From assembly GCF_000340565.2 (NCBI RefSeq), contig NZ_CP007203.1, forward strand, positions 2,473,858 to 2,537,857: a DNA stretch of 64,000 nt, given 5' to 3'. This document shows, piece after piece, positions 17,711 through 26,706 of the stretch. The notes beneath the pieces are model-generated. The model was not told the DNA's origin, did no database searches, and saw only the letters and a program-made list of their open reading frames with translations. The number at the start of each line of letters is the position of its first letter. The first letter of the stretch is position 1. Origin of the DNA: Nodularia spumigena CCY9414. Its GTDB lineage: Bacteria > Cyanobacteriota > Cyanobacteriia > Cyanobacteriales > Nostocaceae. The translations under genes and the position numbers were made by a program.

Positions 17711-18199
17711 CTAGATGTCAAAATGATATGATACTCCGCCTTTTTCGCTCACCTGAAAATCCCCATTGAATTCTTTAGCTTTCATATCTAAATACTCTTT
17801 CGCCTCTGCTGCTGGTAGTTGACAATTCATCGCCAAACCTAACACAGTGACGCGCCCGTTATTTTCTTGGAGCATTTGATAAAAATTCGATTGCAGGCGA
17901 TCGCTTAATTGTTTCTGAAGTACCTTTTTCTCATTCTTGCCTTGACGATACAACCCTAAGCTCATCCAACCGCCTAACATCATAGTCGGAATACCGAATA
18001 TTATACCATTTATGGCAGTATTATCAAGTAAATAAAGAGCCGGTTCATTGATAAATTCCTCCGCTACAGCCTCATGGTATCCCGTAGAAATCGGCTTGAG
18101 CATCGATTTTTTCTCAGTTGTCGCCGAAACTGATAGTGTCAAAAACATGAATCCCAGTGTCAATAGCCAACCCGCAGCCAATTTTTCAGCAGTCTTCAT
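17711..18199 (-). CDS. Hypothetical membrane-anchored protein
   Basis: No family recognised. The 162 residues show an N-terminal hydrophobic helix ending in 'SVSATTEKK' (signal peptide or anchor), a second membrane segment near residues 62-82 ('GIIFGIPTMMLGGWMSLGLY'), then a cytoplasmic-looking domain of 75 residues. The latter ('LLQENNGRVTVLGLAMNCQLP'-type text, followed by 'AEAKEYLDMKAKEF') looks like a small winged-helix module: such domains often begin with an L-x-x-NNGRVTVLELA pattern. It is probably a conserved cyanobacterial protein. It is the first gene of a two-gene unit with the DUF423 gene. Confidence 0.7.
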   Translation of the reverse strand: MKTAEKLAAGWLLTLGFMFLTLSVSATTEKKSMLKPISTGYHEAVAEEFINEPALYLLDNTAINGIIFGIPTMMLGGWMSLGLYRQGKNEKKVLQKQLSDRLQSNFYQMLQENNGRVTVLGLAMNCQLPAAEAKEYLDMKAKEFNGDFQVSEKGGVSYHFDI

Positions 18200-18297
18200 A
18201 ATTTCCCATCAGATTTTAAACTTTGCTTGCGATTCTAACCTGACTTTGCTCAAGGTTCCAGCGTACTAAGCTGTTACTGAAAAATTCCCAAGTTAAC

Positions 18298-18436
18298 AAC
18301 CGAGTAATATTCTCCCCTCTGGTTACTTTCCCGTAGCGTCTCCCTTTAGGAAAAGGCTATGATGTAGACACAAATTTGCCTAACCGAGTAATACTCTCCC
18401 CTCTCTTTACTAAGGAGAGGGGTTGGGGGTGAGGTT
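18298..18436. repeat. Direct repeat and hairpin downstream of chlM
   Basis: A 23-base sequence beginning AACCGAGTAATA occurs at 18298-18320 and 18382-18404 with one mismatch. Between the copies lies a CGTAGCGTCTCCC module. The second copy runs into a perfect 8-base hairpin (CCCCTCTC 18398-18405 with GAGAGGGG 18415-18422), which may end transcription of chlM. Confidence 0.7.
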
Positions 18437-18443
18437 CTATATT

Positions 18444-19130
18444 TTATTGGCGCGTAGCTTCCAGTAAACGCGAGTAATAAAAACGAGTCTTAGTCATCGC
18501 TTGGCGTTGTACCGTAAAGCCATTACTTTCCAGGATTTTCACCACATCAGCCTCACGGTGCAGATAGGCGCGAGTTGCTTTACTTGGCCCCGGAAAGAAA
18601 CTGCCAATTTTCTTAAGTATAGTCAAAGCGCAGTTCTTGGGCGCAAAACTCATAATTACCCGTGACTCAGCCAAAGAACAAAGGTGAGAAATCATCTCAT
18701 CAGCTTTTTCTTGGGGATAATGAATCAGAACATCCAAGCAAATAACCGTGTTGTAGCTACCACTCAAAGATTCTAAATCTTGAACAGCAAAAGTAGTATT
18801 TTCGACATTTCCCAAGGTTGCTAAAGCCCTATCCTTAGCTTCTGTCACCATTTTCTCCGAAATATCACTAGCATAGATTTTAGCACCATCTGCCGCCAAG
18901 GGAATGCTCAGACTACCCACACCACAACCAGCATCGCAGATTGATAACTCTGGTAAATTACCATCATCTTTCAACCAGCTAATAACTGTATCTACAGTTT
19001 GCTGGTGTCCATTGCGGATATCCAACTGGACTTTGTTGACTTCGCCATCGCCGTAAATTCGCCGCCATCTGTCAAACCCCGTGGAATTAAAATACTCGCG
19101 AACAATCGTTTTATCGTCAGCTACGTTCAT
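18444..19130 (-). CDS. chlM: Magnesium-protoporphyrin IX methyltransferase ChlM
   Basis: Transfers a methyl group from S-adenosylmethionine to the 13-propionate of Mg-protoporphyrin IX, the step after Mg-chelatase in chlorophyll synthesis. The 228-residue protein fits the family. The SAM site is 'CDAGCGVGSLSIPLA' at residues 65-79; the N terminus 'REYFNSTGFDRWRRIYG' and the later 'ICLDVLIHYPQ' and 'FAPKN' are ChlM/BchM signatures. It is transcribed alone: about 430 AT-rich bases separate it from the divergent antiporter gene. The start ATG has no strong ribosome site. Confidence 0.95.
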   Translation of the reverse strand: MNVADDKTIVREYFNSTGFDRWRRIYGDGEVNKVQLDIRNGHQQTVDTVISWLKDDGNLPELSICDAGCGVGSLSIPLAADGAKIYASDISEKMVTEAKDRALATLGNVENTTFAVQDLESLSGSYNTVICLDVLIHYPQEKADEMISHLCSLAESRVIMSFAPKNCALTILKKIGSFFPGPSKATRAYLHREADVVKILESNGFTVQRQAMTKTRFYYSRLLEATRQ

Positions 19131-19564
19131 AAAGCTAAATTTTTAAGTGTTCCCAACTCTTCAAATTATCATTAATAGCACCCGTCAAGAATACTTCGAC
19201 ATATTTTTTTAGGAGTTTTTCTCTAACTTATGGCATATTAACTAATTATAGATAGTAATTGTTTTAAATTGGTATTTATTACTTTAAAAGATGAAAAATT
19301 TGTTTTACACGCGGTAATCTCAAATAATATCCTGATAATTAAATTTATAGACATTTTATAGGGATTTTTATGTAGGCTGCCGTAGCTCTGACTCAAATTA
19401 CTAACCTAAGCGCATCCTTTCAATTTCTCATAAGTTTTAATAAAAACCTAAACTTGAAATATACTAGCATTACTTATGCCATAAAAAAATATTTTTTAAT
19501 AATTCCTAAATATTTGTGTACATTATACATAGTTGAGTTGTTCATTTAGCTTGATTGATTACCA
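19131..19564. other. AT-rich divergent promoter region
   Basis: 434 bases between chlM and the antiporter gene, rich in A/T runs. It must hold both promoters. I found no exact GTA-N8-TAC NtcA site, tRNA, hairpin terminator or ORF worth calling. Confidence 0.6.
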
Positions 19565-21646
19565 ATGACATCAAATTTACTAATTGACAGTCCGATCATT
19601 CAATTTACAATTCTCCTAACAGTAATTTTTACTGTTCCTCCTATATTTGAGCGACTGCGAGTACCTGGATTAGTGGGGTTACTGGTAGCAGGTGTTGTCC
19701 TGGGGCAAAATGGGCTAAAACTTTTAAATACTGAGTCTGAAACTGTCAGTCTACTATCAGACATTGGTAAAGTTTATTTAATGTTTGTTGCCGGGTTAGA
19801 AATTGATTTAAAACAGTTTCGCAAAACTAAAAATCGCTCAATTGTTTTTGGCATTTTAACATTTTTAATCCCATTAATTGCTGGGATATCTGTCGGGAGA
19901 TTGTTCAATTTTGGCTGGAATGCTTCTGTCCTAATTGGTTCTTTACTAGCTTCCCATACTCTCTTAGCTTATCCCATTGTCAGTCGTCTGGGAGTGGTGA
20001 TGACTGAAGCTGTGACAGTCACAGTCGGGGCGACAATTTTTACTGACACAGCTGCTTTATTAGTCCTAGCAATTTGTGTAGGAATTCATGGAGGGGAATT
20101 CTCCGCCATAAGTTTAGTAACTTTATTAGGTGGATTAGCAATTTATTCTGCTTTTGTACTCTTTGGCTTCGACTGGGCGGGTAAAGAATTTTTTCGCCGT
20201 TCTGGAGATGAACAAAGTAACCAATTTTTATTCATCTTACTAGCTTTATTTCTCGCATCTGTGGGAGCGCAGATAGTGGGAGTTGAAAAAATTGTTGGGG
20301 CATTTTTAGCAGGTTTAGCAGTGAATGATGTTGTAGGACGTAGCCCAGTTAAAGAAAAAATTGAGTTTATCGGTAGCGTCTTATTTATCCCTTGTTTCTT
20401 TGTAGATATGGGACTGCTAATTAATATTCCGGCATTTATCAAAACTCTTGGTTCAATTTGGCTAACAGTGGTAATTGTAGTCGCTTTGATTTCTAGCAAA
20501 TTTATGGCGGCATTTTTAGCCAAGCTAATTTACCGCTACAACACTGCGGAAATGCTGACAATGTGGTCATTGTCTTTACCACAAGTAGCCGCTACATTAG
20601 CAGCAGCCTTAGTTGGCTATCAAACCTTAAATTCTGCTGGTGAAAGGCTAATTAGTGAAAGTGTTTTGAATAGTGTGATTGTCCTGATGTTAGTTACTTC
20701 AATTATGGGACCATTAATCACCACGAGATTTGCCGCCTTATTACAAACGCCCCAAACAGATTTAGAAACAGAAAATCCTTCAAATTGGTGGGAAAATCCT
20801 GATAGTCAGCCAGCCGAAACAACTCAGCATCCATTCACTGTAGCAGTACCAATATACAACCCCCAAACGCAGCGATATTTAATAGAACTGGCAGCATTAA
20901 TCGCTCAACATGAATCTGGACAAATTTTGCCATTAGCTATTAGCAAAGCCCATGTTCACATGGATGACCCACAATTAGGAATATCACTAGCGCAAAGTCA
21001 AAAAAGATTAAAAATGGCTGAAGAAATCAGTCAAGAATTTAATGTAAAAGTGTCCACAGCAATTCGCATTGATGATGATGTTGCTTTGGCAATTAGCCGC
21101 ACCAGTCGAGAACAAAATGCTAGTTTAATAGTAATGGGTTGGTCTAGAACCACAGGTTTACGCGCCCGTTTATTTGGTAATATAATTGATAGTGTTTTTT
21201 GGTCTTCTCACTGTCCGGTAGCTGTAGCACGCTTGGTAAATAGTCCTAAGACAATTGCCAGAATTATTGTCCCAATTGGAGATTTAAGACCTCAAACTAT
21301 CAGCGCTTGGCGATTTGCGGAAATGTTAGCTGATGCGAATAAGGCGGAGGTTGTACTATTACACGTTTTTAATAGCAACACTCCTGCTAATTTAGTAGAA
21401 CAATTTACCACTCAATTATCTGAAATTGTTGCTAAAAGTCAGTTACAGGTAAATACAAATATCCAAATTATAATAGATGATGATGTTGCTAAAGCCATAG
21501 TTCGGGAAGCACAAGCTTTTGATTTAGCTGTGTTACGTTCTGTGCGTTATCGTACCACAGGTGGGTTAGCTGTCAGCCAAGTCACAACTCAGGTGATAGA
21601 TGAGTTAACCGGTTCTATTGTGTTATTGGGAGAGGCTCATCTTTAA
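19565..21646 (+). CDS. Cation/proton antiporter (CPA2 family) with C-terminal Usp domains
   Basis: Residues about 8-400 form a polytopic Na+(K+)/H+ exchanger core with 'FERLRVPGLVGLLVAGVVLG', 'FVAGLEID', and 'VGAFLAGLAVND', the usual CPA2 pattern. Residues 430-560 form a universal stress protein domain ending in the nucleotide-loop-like 'GLRARLFGNIIDSVFWSSHC'; 560-693 look like a second, degenerate one. This layout fits cyanobacterial NhaS-type proteins used in pH or sodium balance, with the Usp tail as a likely nucleotide sensor. The cation cannot be inferred. It is transcribed alone. Confidence 0.88.
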   Translation: MTSNLLIDSPIIQFTILLTVIFTVPPIFERLRVPGLVGLLVAGVVLGQNGLKLLNTESETVSLLSDIGKVYLMFVAGLEIDLKQFRKTKNRSIVFGILTFLIPLIAGISVGRLFNFGWNASVLIGSLLASHTLLAYPIVSRLGVVMTEAVTVTVGATIFTDTAALLVLAICVGIHGGEFSAISLVTLLGGLAIYSAFVLFGFDWAGKEFFRRSGDEQSNQFLFILLALFLASVGAQIVGVEKIVGAFLAGLAVNDVVGRSPVKEKIEFIGSVLFIPCFFVDMGLLINIPAFIKTLGSIWLTVVIVVALISSKFMAAFLAKLIYRYNTAEMLTMWSLSLPQVAATLAAALVGYQTLNSAGERLISESVLNSVIVLMLVTSIMGPLITTRFAALLQTPQTDLETENPSNWWENPDSQPAETTQHPFTVAVPIYNPQTQRYLIELAALIAQHESGQILPLAISKAHVHMDDPQLGISLAQSQKRLKMAEEISQEFNVKVSTAIRIDDDVALAISRTSREQNASLIVMGWSRTTGLRARLFGNIIDSVFWSSHCPVAVARLVNSPKTIARIIVPIGDLRPQTISAWRFAEMLADANKAEVVLLHVFNSNTPANLVEQFTTQLSEIVAKSQLQVNTNIQIIIDDDVAKAIVREAQAFDLAVLRSVRYRTTGGLAVSQVTTQVIDELTGSIVLLGEAHL

Positions 21647-21660
21647 ATTTTAAACAACTT

Positions 21661-22107
21661 TTAATTTTGAATCGGATCATTTAGTGGTGGATGTCGTCCA
21701 ATTTCTCGATCAGCAGCACGAATATTCATTATCCTGGCACGGTTGAATGCTAATGCTGCTACTGTGGCACGTGCTGTTGGGGTCAAGCCAATTACAGAGA
21801 GTGTATCCGTTGACCAAATAAAGTGTTCTTGCCAATTATCAGTGCGAGGATTAAATAAAGGCACTTCCGATAATGTTTGCTGATCAAATGCTCTAACTTT
21901 ATCAGATTTTCGGCGATTGCAATGAAAACACGCTAAAGCTAAATTATTAATTGAGTTCGCACCATGTTTAGAAATAGGAATTACATGGTCTACAGTGAAA
22001 GAGACATACTGCCATTGTTCCGAAGCATGACAATATTCGCACAAAAAATTAGCTCGTTGTCTGACTTGATATTGAGTAGCTTTACTAATGTAACGATTGG
22101 CAGACAA
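21661..22107 (-). CDS. HNH endonuclease
   Basis: Small nuclease of 148 residues. A CxxC pair ('CEYC', residues 23-26), the HNH core ('FTVDHVIPISKHGANSINNLALACFHCNRRKSD', here cited in parts: DHVIP, NNL, CFHCNRRKSD) and a second CxxC give a complete treble-clef metal site, so it should be active. The start is TTG 22107, with AGGTAG at acceptable spacing; no ATG is available nearby. It begins 12 bases after an acidic small gene, the arrangement I recall from many cyanobacterial genomes. Role unknown: DNA repair, defence or toxin-like nuclease. Confidence 0.85.
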   Translation of the reverse strand: MSANRYISKATQYQVRQRANFLCEYCHASEQWQYVSFTVDHVIPISKHGANSINNLALACFHCNRRKSDKVRAFDQQTLSEVPLFNPRTDNWQEHFIWSTDTLSVIGLTPTARATVAALAFNRARIMNIRAADREIGRHPPLNDPIQN

Positions 22108-22119
22108 ATTAAGAACTAC

Positions 22120-22398
22120 CTATAATGAGCTTTGGTTTTGATTTAGGAACGTATTTCTGATAATTCGATTTACCAAACTCAGATAATCATCTAATTCTTC
22201 ATATTCATCTAATTCTGTTTCTTCTTCCGTAGTCAGGGTAAACTCTTTTTGTTTCATTAATAATGCTTCAATTCGTCCCTGAACTAAGCTAGAAGCCCGA
22301 AATATCGGCACACTTTCTACAAAATCGATGCGGACAGCAGCATCTAAGGGCAAACTTTTAGGTAAGTGCGAAAATTTCAGAGGTAAATTAGTTGTCAT
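22120..22398 (-). CDS. Small acidic protein paired with the HNH nuclease
   Basis: A 92-residue protein with an acidic middle ('LTTEEETELDEYEELDDYLS') between two basic-hydrophobic segments ('VPIFRASSLVQGRIEALL' and 'LVNRIIRN'). The pattern RASS-VQ-RIEALL-EExELD-YEExDDYLS-NR-IRN recurs in cyanobacterial genes that I recall sitting directly before HNH nucleases. Its charge and position make an inhibitor or substrate-mimic role possible, but this is inference. ATG 22398 is preferred over an upstream TTG. It lies between the nuclease and nagA, with 19 bases to the nagA end. Confidence 0.7.
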   Translation of the reverse strand: MTTNLPLKFSHLPKSLPLDAAVRIDFVESVPIFRASSLVQGRIEALLMKQKEFTLTTEEETELDEYEELDDYLSLVNRIIRNTFLNQNQSSL

Positions 22399-22417
22399 TG
22401 CATTTATGTCCAAGAAT

Positions 22418-23581
22418 TCAGCTAAATAATCTTTGCCAAGTTAGTTGTTTTGTATTTTCATCTCTGTACCAGCGTAACAAATTGGCGGCTGGACTGGAAA
22501 TAATTCCGGGTAAATTTATTGCTTTTCTAGGTGCATTTGTAGCTAAAGTTATGGCACTTTCTAGATCACACACTCCCCAGTTTACCAAATTCTGCACTCC
22601 CACTAATAAGGGTAAAGTTGTCCCTGATAAAGTCCCATCCAATAATCTGGCTGTACCGTTTTTCACTTCAATTTGCCGACTGTCCCAAGGATACACGCCA
22701 TCGGGTAGCCCCAGAGGTGCGAGGGCATCACTGACTAAAAATAGCCCTTGTGCTTGGTGGCTGGCGCGGAGGAGAATTTGCAGCATGGTGGGTGTAACGT
22801 GTTCACCGTCGGCAATGAAACCACACATCACATCAGGATGGGTAATTGCTGCACCTAATAGTCCCGGTTCACGGTGATGTAATGGCGGCATGGCGTTGAA
22901 AGCATGAGTTACCATTGCTGCCCCTTGTTTAAAAGCCGCTTGTGCTTGGGTTGCTGTCGCCTGGGAATGCCCTAAACTGACAATTATGCCCAAAGAACGC
23001 AAATATGGAATTACTTCCCCTGTGCTGTCTAATTCTGGGGCTAAAGTGATAACTTTGACAACATGGGCATAATCACCCAAGACTCTGTTTACTTGCTCAA
23101 TTGTCAGAGGTAACAAATATTCGGCTGGGTGTGCGCCCCGCTTTTGATAGTTTAAAAATGGCCCTTCTAGATGTACCCCCAGAATCTTTGCACCGACTTT
23201 TTGAGTGGGAATAATTTTGGCAATTATGGCGATCGCTCGCTGTATATTATCCACAGAAGTAGTAACTACAGTGGGTAAAAATCCATCAACCCCAACATCC
23301 CAGAGAAATTGCGATATTTTGGGGATAATATGAGCATTATCAGCCTTTAAATCGGGAAACGCTAAACCTAACGCCCCATTAATCTGTAAATCAACACCAC
23401 CGAACGAAATCCAATCACCGGCGACATCCAATAAAGGCGCACAATAATCGGGAAATCCCTGACTCATTGGTGAAATTTGCTGAATTATTCCCTCATCGTT
23501 CACTGAAATTCTTTGTAAATCTTGATAACTAGGTACTCGTGCATTGATAATATCTATGGGGTTTTGTGTTGCTTTGATCAT
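22418..23581 (-). CDS. nagA: N-acetylglucosamine-6-phosphate deacetylase NagA
   Basis: Removes acetate from GlcNAc-6-phosphate in recycling of cell-wall amino sugars. The amidohydrolase features are all present: 'LGVHLEGPFLNYQKRGAHP' (Glu metal ligand), 'SLGHSQAT' (His), 'VTHAFNAMPPLHHREPG' (His and substrate loop) and the catalytic aspartate in 'LVSDALAPLG'. From ATG 23581 the protein is 387 residues, the usual size; a GTG one codon earlier is also possible. It diverges from purE with only about 40 bases between the two starts, so both promoters must overlap with neighbouring coding ends or repeats. Confidence 0.93.
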   Translation of the reverse strand: MIKATQNPIDIINARVPSYQDLQRISVNDEGIIQQISPMSQGFPDYCAPLLDVAGDWISFGGVDLQINGALGLAFPDLKADNAHIIPKISQFLWDVGVDGFLPTVVTTSVDNIQRAIAIIAKIIPTQKVGAKILGVHLEGPFLNYQKRGAHPAEYLLPLTIEQVNRVLGDYAHVVKVITLAPELDSTGEVIPYLRSLGIIVSLGHSQATATQAQAAFKQGAAMVTHAFNAMPPLHHREPGLLGAAITHPDVMCGFIADGEHVTPTMLQILLRASHQAQGLFLVSDALAPLGLPDGVYPWDSRQIEVKNGTARLLDGTLSGTTLPLLVGVQNLVNWGVCDLESAITLATNAPRKAINLPGIISSPAANLLRWYRDENTKQLTWQRLFS

Positions 23582-23622
23582 CACATCACATTAGTTACTA
23601 AAATCTAAAATCTAAAATTAAT

Positions 23623-24144
23623 ATGGCTCCTCTTATCGGTATTATCATGGGCAGTGATTCAGATTTGCCCACAATGAAAGATGCGATCGCAATTTGTGAA
23701 GAATTTGGTGTAGAAACAGAAGTAGCAATTGTTTCAGCCCATCGCACTCCAGAACGCATGGTACAATATGCCCAACAAGCCCATAAACGAGGGCTTAAGG
23801 TAATTATTGCCGGCGCAGGCGGTGCAGCCCATCTTCCCGGAATGGTAGCATCTTTAACCCCACTGCCAGTGATTGGCGTTCCCGTAGCGACTCGCAACTT
23901 ACAAGGCGTTGATTCTTTGTATTCCATTGTACAGATGCCTGGGGGTATTCCCGTGGCAACAGTAGCAATAGGTAACGCCAAAAATGCTGGACTTTTAGCG
24001 GTGCAAATTCTCGCAACCCAGCTACCAGAATTACTCGAAAAAGTGCAACAATACCGCCAAAGCCTCTGTGAATCGGTAATAGCAAAACAAGCCAAACTCG
24101 AACAACTAGGCTATGAGCAATATTTGCAACAAGAATTGTCATAG
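23623..24144 (+). CDS. purE: N5-carboxyaminoimidazole ribonucleotide mutase PurE
   Basis: Rearranges N5-CAIR to CAIR in purine synthesis. The N terminus '[14 protein letters not shown]' carries the phosphate/substrate loop, followed by '[10 protein letters not shown]' with the catalytic histidine and '[16 protein letters not shown]'; all are class I PurE hallmarks. 173 residues, as expected. The bases before the ATG are a heptamer repeat (AAAATCT copies at 23600-23620), so there is no ordinary ribosome site. It faces away from nagA and is followed by about 650 non-coding bases. Confidence 0.96.
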   Translation: MAPLIGIIMGSDSDLPTMKDAIAICEEFGVETEVAIVSAHRTPERMVQYAQQAHKRGLKVIIAGAGGAAHLPGMVASLTPLPVIGVPVATRNLQGVDSLYSIVQMPGGIPVATVAIGNAKNAGLLAVQILATQLPELLEKVQQYRQSLCESVIAKQAKLEQLGYEQYLQQELS

Positions 24145-24342
24145 CACAATCGCCAAAATTTTAGCAGCAAGTCAAAATTTAAACATGACTTGATAATAAC
24201 CAGTTATGCATTTATTTTATAAAAATTTAATAATCTTCTTGACTTTTCTCTCCTGAAGTCAGAGAATGCTGACACTGTAAAGGATATAGTTTCCTCCGGG
24301 AAAAACCTCCAGACTACTAAAAGAGTCAAGCAAAAAAAAATA

Positions 24343-24356
24343 GTATCTGATCATAC
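24343..24356 (+). promoter_or_regulatory. Candidate NtcA binding site upstream of amt
   Basis: The sequence GTATCTGATCATAC fits the NtcA consensus GTA-N8-TAC exactly and is itself nearly palindromic. NtcA activates nitrogen-limitation genes, including ammonium transporters, in cyanobacteria. A clear TAN3T box at the canonical distance is not obvious, and the site is about 440 bases before the amt start codon. Confidence 0.55.
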
Positions 24357-24588
24357 AGAATTACAGCTTGAGTAAATAGAAAATCAATCAAATTTATTGT
24401 TCACTTTATCGAGGTTTATCAAGGAACCTACTGTAATCATGCCCAAGTTTTGGGAGGTTACAGCAGTAAAGTTACAGTATTCTTTATCACCGTTTAGTGT
24501 GATTTTAACGTAAAAATTGCCAATTGTTGGGCTGATTCTTCCTAAAGCATCATATTGACCGATTAAACATTAAGTGCAGGAGGGTGGA

Positions 24589-24672
24589 ATGTTTCGGAAA
24601 CTGCATAATATTTTCTTAATCAAATCATCAAAAAATGTTTACAAATGTACCAATAGTTTCTTAAACTCCTAA
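24589..24672 (+). CDS. 27-codon upstream ORF in the amt leader
   Basis: A short ORF (MFRKLHNIFLIKSSKNVYKC and seven more residues) follows AGGAGGG with four bases of spacing, one of the best ribosome sites in the window. It ends 126 bases before the amt start. The peptide is basic and has no recognised domain. If the amt mRNA starts near the NtcA site, this ORF would be translated first and could be a leader peptide. It may also be fortuitous. Confidence 0.35.
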   Translation: MFRKLHNIFLIKSSKNVYKCTNSFLNS

Positions 24673-24798
24673 TTGAGTTATCTGAATTTATGCTTTGTAA
24701 ACCAGTGGCATCAAGAACCACCGGGGTTAAGTTTGGGCGGTATTTTTTTTGCTAAACTTGTTTTTTTCATTCAAGGTTGGAGGATGTAATTCATACTC

Positions 24799-26373
24799 AT
24801 GTACAAACAGAAATCAAGAATCAAAAATAGACGAATATCGGCAATAAAATCGGCTAAAAGTATACGATTAAACTCAAAAATCAAGGGATTTAATTTAGCA
24901 ATTAAGCAGCTTTCTCCCAGTTGGCAAGCCTGCTTACCTTTAGCTTGTTTGATTGTTTTGGGCTGGGGTTATGTCGCAGTTGCCCAAACACCAGATGCAG
25001 GGCCAACAACAGCAGAACTTAAAGTTGCTCTGGATACTCTTTGGGTAGCGATCGCCGCTTTTTTAGTATTCTTTATGAATGCTGGTTTCGGGATGTTAGA
25101 AACCGGGTTCTGTCGCCAGAAAAACGCCGTCAACGTTCTCTCAAAAAACTTAATTGTTTTTGCTCTCGCTAGTGTTACCTTTTGGGCAATTGGTTTTGGT
25201 TTCATGTTTGGCGACGGTAATAACTTCTTGGGAACTTCTGGGTTTTTCCTCTTAGGAGCAGATAACAGTCCTGTCACAGGCGATGCTTATCAAGGTGTCT
25301 TCAGTTCTCTGAATTGGGCTGGTGTGCCTTTAGCCGCCAAATTTTTATTTCAATTGGCCTTTGCGGGAACTGCCGCCACAATTGTTTCTGGTGCGGTAGC
25401 CGAAAGAATTAAATTTGCTGACTTCTTAATCTTCAGCGTCCTACTTGTAGGTATTGCCTACGCCATTACCGGACATTGGATTTGGGGTGGTGGTTGGTTA
25501 AGTGAATTTGGATTTTGGGATTTTGCTGGTTCTACCGTCGTTCACTCTGTAGGTGGTTGGGCTGCTTTAATGGGAGCCGCATTTCTCGGACCACGGATCG
25601 GTAAATATCAAGACCAGCAAATAGTGGCTATACCTGGTCACAATATGAGTATTGCGACCTTGGGCTGTTTAATTCTCTGGTTGGGCTGGTTTGGTTTTAA
25701 CCCCGGTTCCACAATGGCTGCTGATGGAAATGCGATCGCTCATATAGCTCTGACTACTAACATGGCCGCTGCTGCGGGTGGAATCGCCGCTACAGGTACA
25801 GCTTGGATTTACTTAGGTAAGCCAGACTTATCCATGATTATCAACGGCGTATTGGCTGGCTTGGTGGGAATTACAGCTTCTTGTGCTTACGTGAGTATTC
25901 CTGCTTCTTTAATTATCGGCTTTATTGCCGGAATTATCGTCGTTTTCTCCGTCACACTCTTTGACAAAATCCACATTGATGACCCAGTAGGAGCCACCTC
26001 AGTTCACCTAGTTTGCGGTATCTGGGGAACTCTAGCCGTTGGTCTTTGGTCTGTCGGTCCTGGCGTTTATTCCTGGTACGGTGAAGGTGCTGGACCAACT
26101 GCGGGTTTATTCGCCGGCGGTGGCTTGGGACAGTTATTAATTCAATTGGTTGGCGTTCTGAGTGTAGGTGGAATGACAGTTGTTTTTAGCAGCATCTTCT
26201 GGCTGTTCCTCAAGGCTACTTTAGGTATCCGAGTATCTAGAGAAGAGGAATTAGAAGGTTTAGATATCAGCGAACACGGTATGGAAGCATATCATGGATT
26301 TCTCACAGAAACTAACCCTGGCGGATTTCCTGAAGGATATGGTTCAGCCGGAGTATCACAAGACAAATATTAA
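24799..26373 (+). CDS. amt: Ammonium transporter (Amt family)
   Basis: Trimeric inner-membrane ammonium channel/transporter. Residues about 75-480 hold the eleven-helix Amt core, with the pore twin histidines in '[21 protein letters not shown]' (cited as VVHSVGGW) and '[16 protein letters not shown]', and '[18 protein letters not shown]' (cited as [12 protein letters not shown]). The first 60 residues are a long basic region plus hydrophobic helix ending '[10 protein letters not shown]', a signal peptide. The 524-residue length exceeds bacterial AmtB because of this extension. The ribosome site GGAGG is 15 bases from the ATG, unusually far. A terminator follows at 26458-26504. Confidence 0.94.
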   Translation: MYKQKSRIKNRRISAIKSAKSIRLNSKIKGFNLAIKQLSPSWQACLPLACLIVLGWGYVAVAQTPDAGPTTAELKVALDTLWVAIAAFLVFFMNAGFGMLETGFCRQKNAVNVLSKNLIVFALASVTFWAIGFGFMFGDGNNFLGTSGFFLLGADNSPVTGDAYQGVFSSLNWAGVPLAAKFLFQLAFAGTAATIVSGAVAERIKFADFLIFSVLLVGIAYAITGHWIWGGGWLSEFGFWDFAGSTVVHSVGGWAALMGAAFLGPRIGKYQDQQIVAIPGHNMSIATLGCLILWLGWFGFNPGSTMAADGNAIAHIALTTNMAAAAGGIAATGTAWIYLGKPDLSMIINGVLAGLVGITASCAYVSIPASLIIGFIAGIIVVFSVTLFDKIHIDDPVGATSVHLVCGIWGTLAVGLWSVGPGVYSWYGEGAGPTAGLFAGGGLGQLLIQLVGVLSVGGMTVVFSSIFWLFLKATLGIRVSREEELEGLDISEHGMEAYHGFLTETNPGGFPEGYGSAGVSQDKY

Positions 26374-26457
26374 TTAGTCATTTGTCATTTGTCATTTGTC
26401 CTTAGTTGTTGACGGTGTATCAATGACGCTGCACTCCGAGTAGCGGATTGATTGCTG

Positions 26458-26504
26458 AACCCGCCCATGAGATTTTTGAGATCGATCCTAGCGGCGGGTT
26501 TTTT
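26458..26504 (+). terminator. Rho-independent terminator after amt
   Basis: AACCCGCC (26458-26465) pairs with GGCGGGTT (26493-26500), and a run of six T begins at 26499. The 27-base loop is longer than usual. Position 85 bases after the amt stop fits a terminator for that gene. Confidence 0.75.
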
Positions 26505-26548
26505 CATGCAAAATTTTTTCTGGCTTAAAGTTATAGGAAGTGCTGAGT

Positions 26549-26640
26549 CAATACCTTTCGGTTAAGGGATGTAGAGACTTTCCATGGAACGTCTCTACAA
26601 GGGTTTTCGGCTCAGGAATTTGCTTAACCGAACAGTATTG
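26549..26640. mobile_element. 92-bp MITE with flanking 10-bp direct repeat
   Basis: The ends CAATACCTTTCGGTTAAG (26549-26566) and CTTAACCGAACAGTATTG (26623-26640) are inverted copies matching at 16 of 18 positions. Directly outside them, AGTGCTGAGT occurs at 26539-26548 and again at 26641-26650, which looks like a target duplication. Inside is a hairpin (GTAGAGAC 26571-26578 with GTCTCTAC 26591-26598). No coding capacity, so mobility would need a transposase elsewhere. Confidence 0.8.
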
Positions 26641-26706
26641 AGTGCTGAGTGCTAATGACATATTGGCGCTAAGGATTTAAAATCTGAGTCAAATTATTGG
26701 TATATT

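Larger units (their letters stand above)
24145..24798. other. Long leader and promoter region of the ammonium transporter
   Basis: 654 bases between purE and amt. It holds a perfect NtcA consensus at 24343-24356 and a 27-codon ORF with a strong ribosome site at 24589-24672. A GGAGG at 24779 is immediately followed by ATGTAA, a start-stop pair. No rho-independent terminator for purE was found. Confidence 0.6.

Noticed and set aside
26374-26520. Small regulatory RNA (Yfr-like) downstream of amt
   Set aside because: The CTCCGAGTAGCGG sequence is only superficially similar; a terminator explains the structure.
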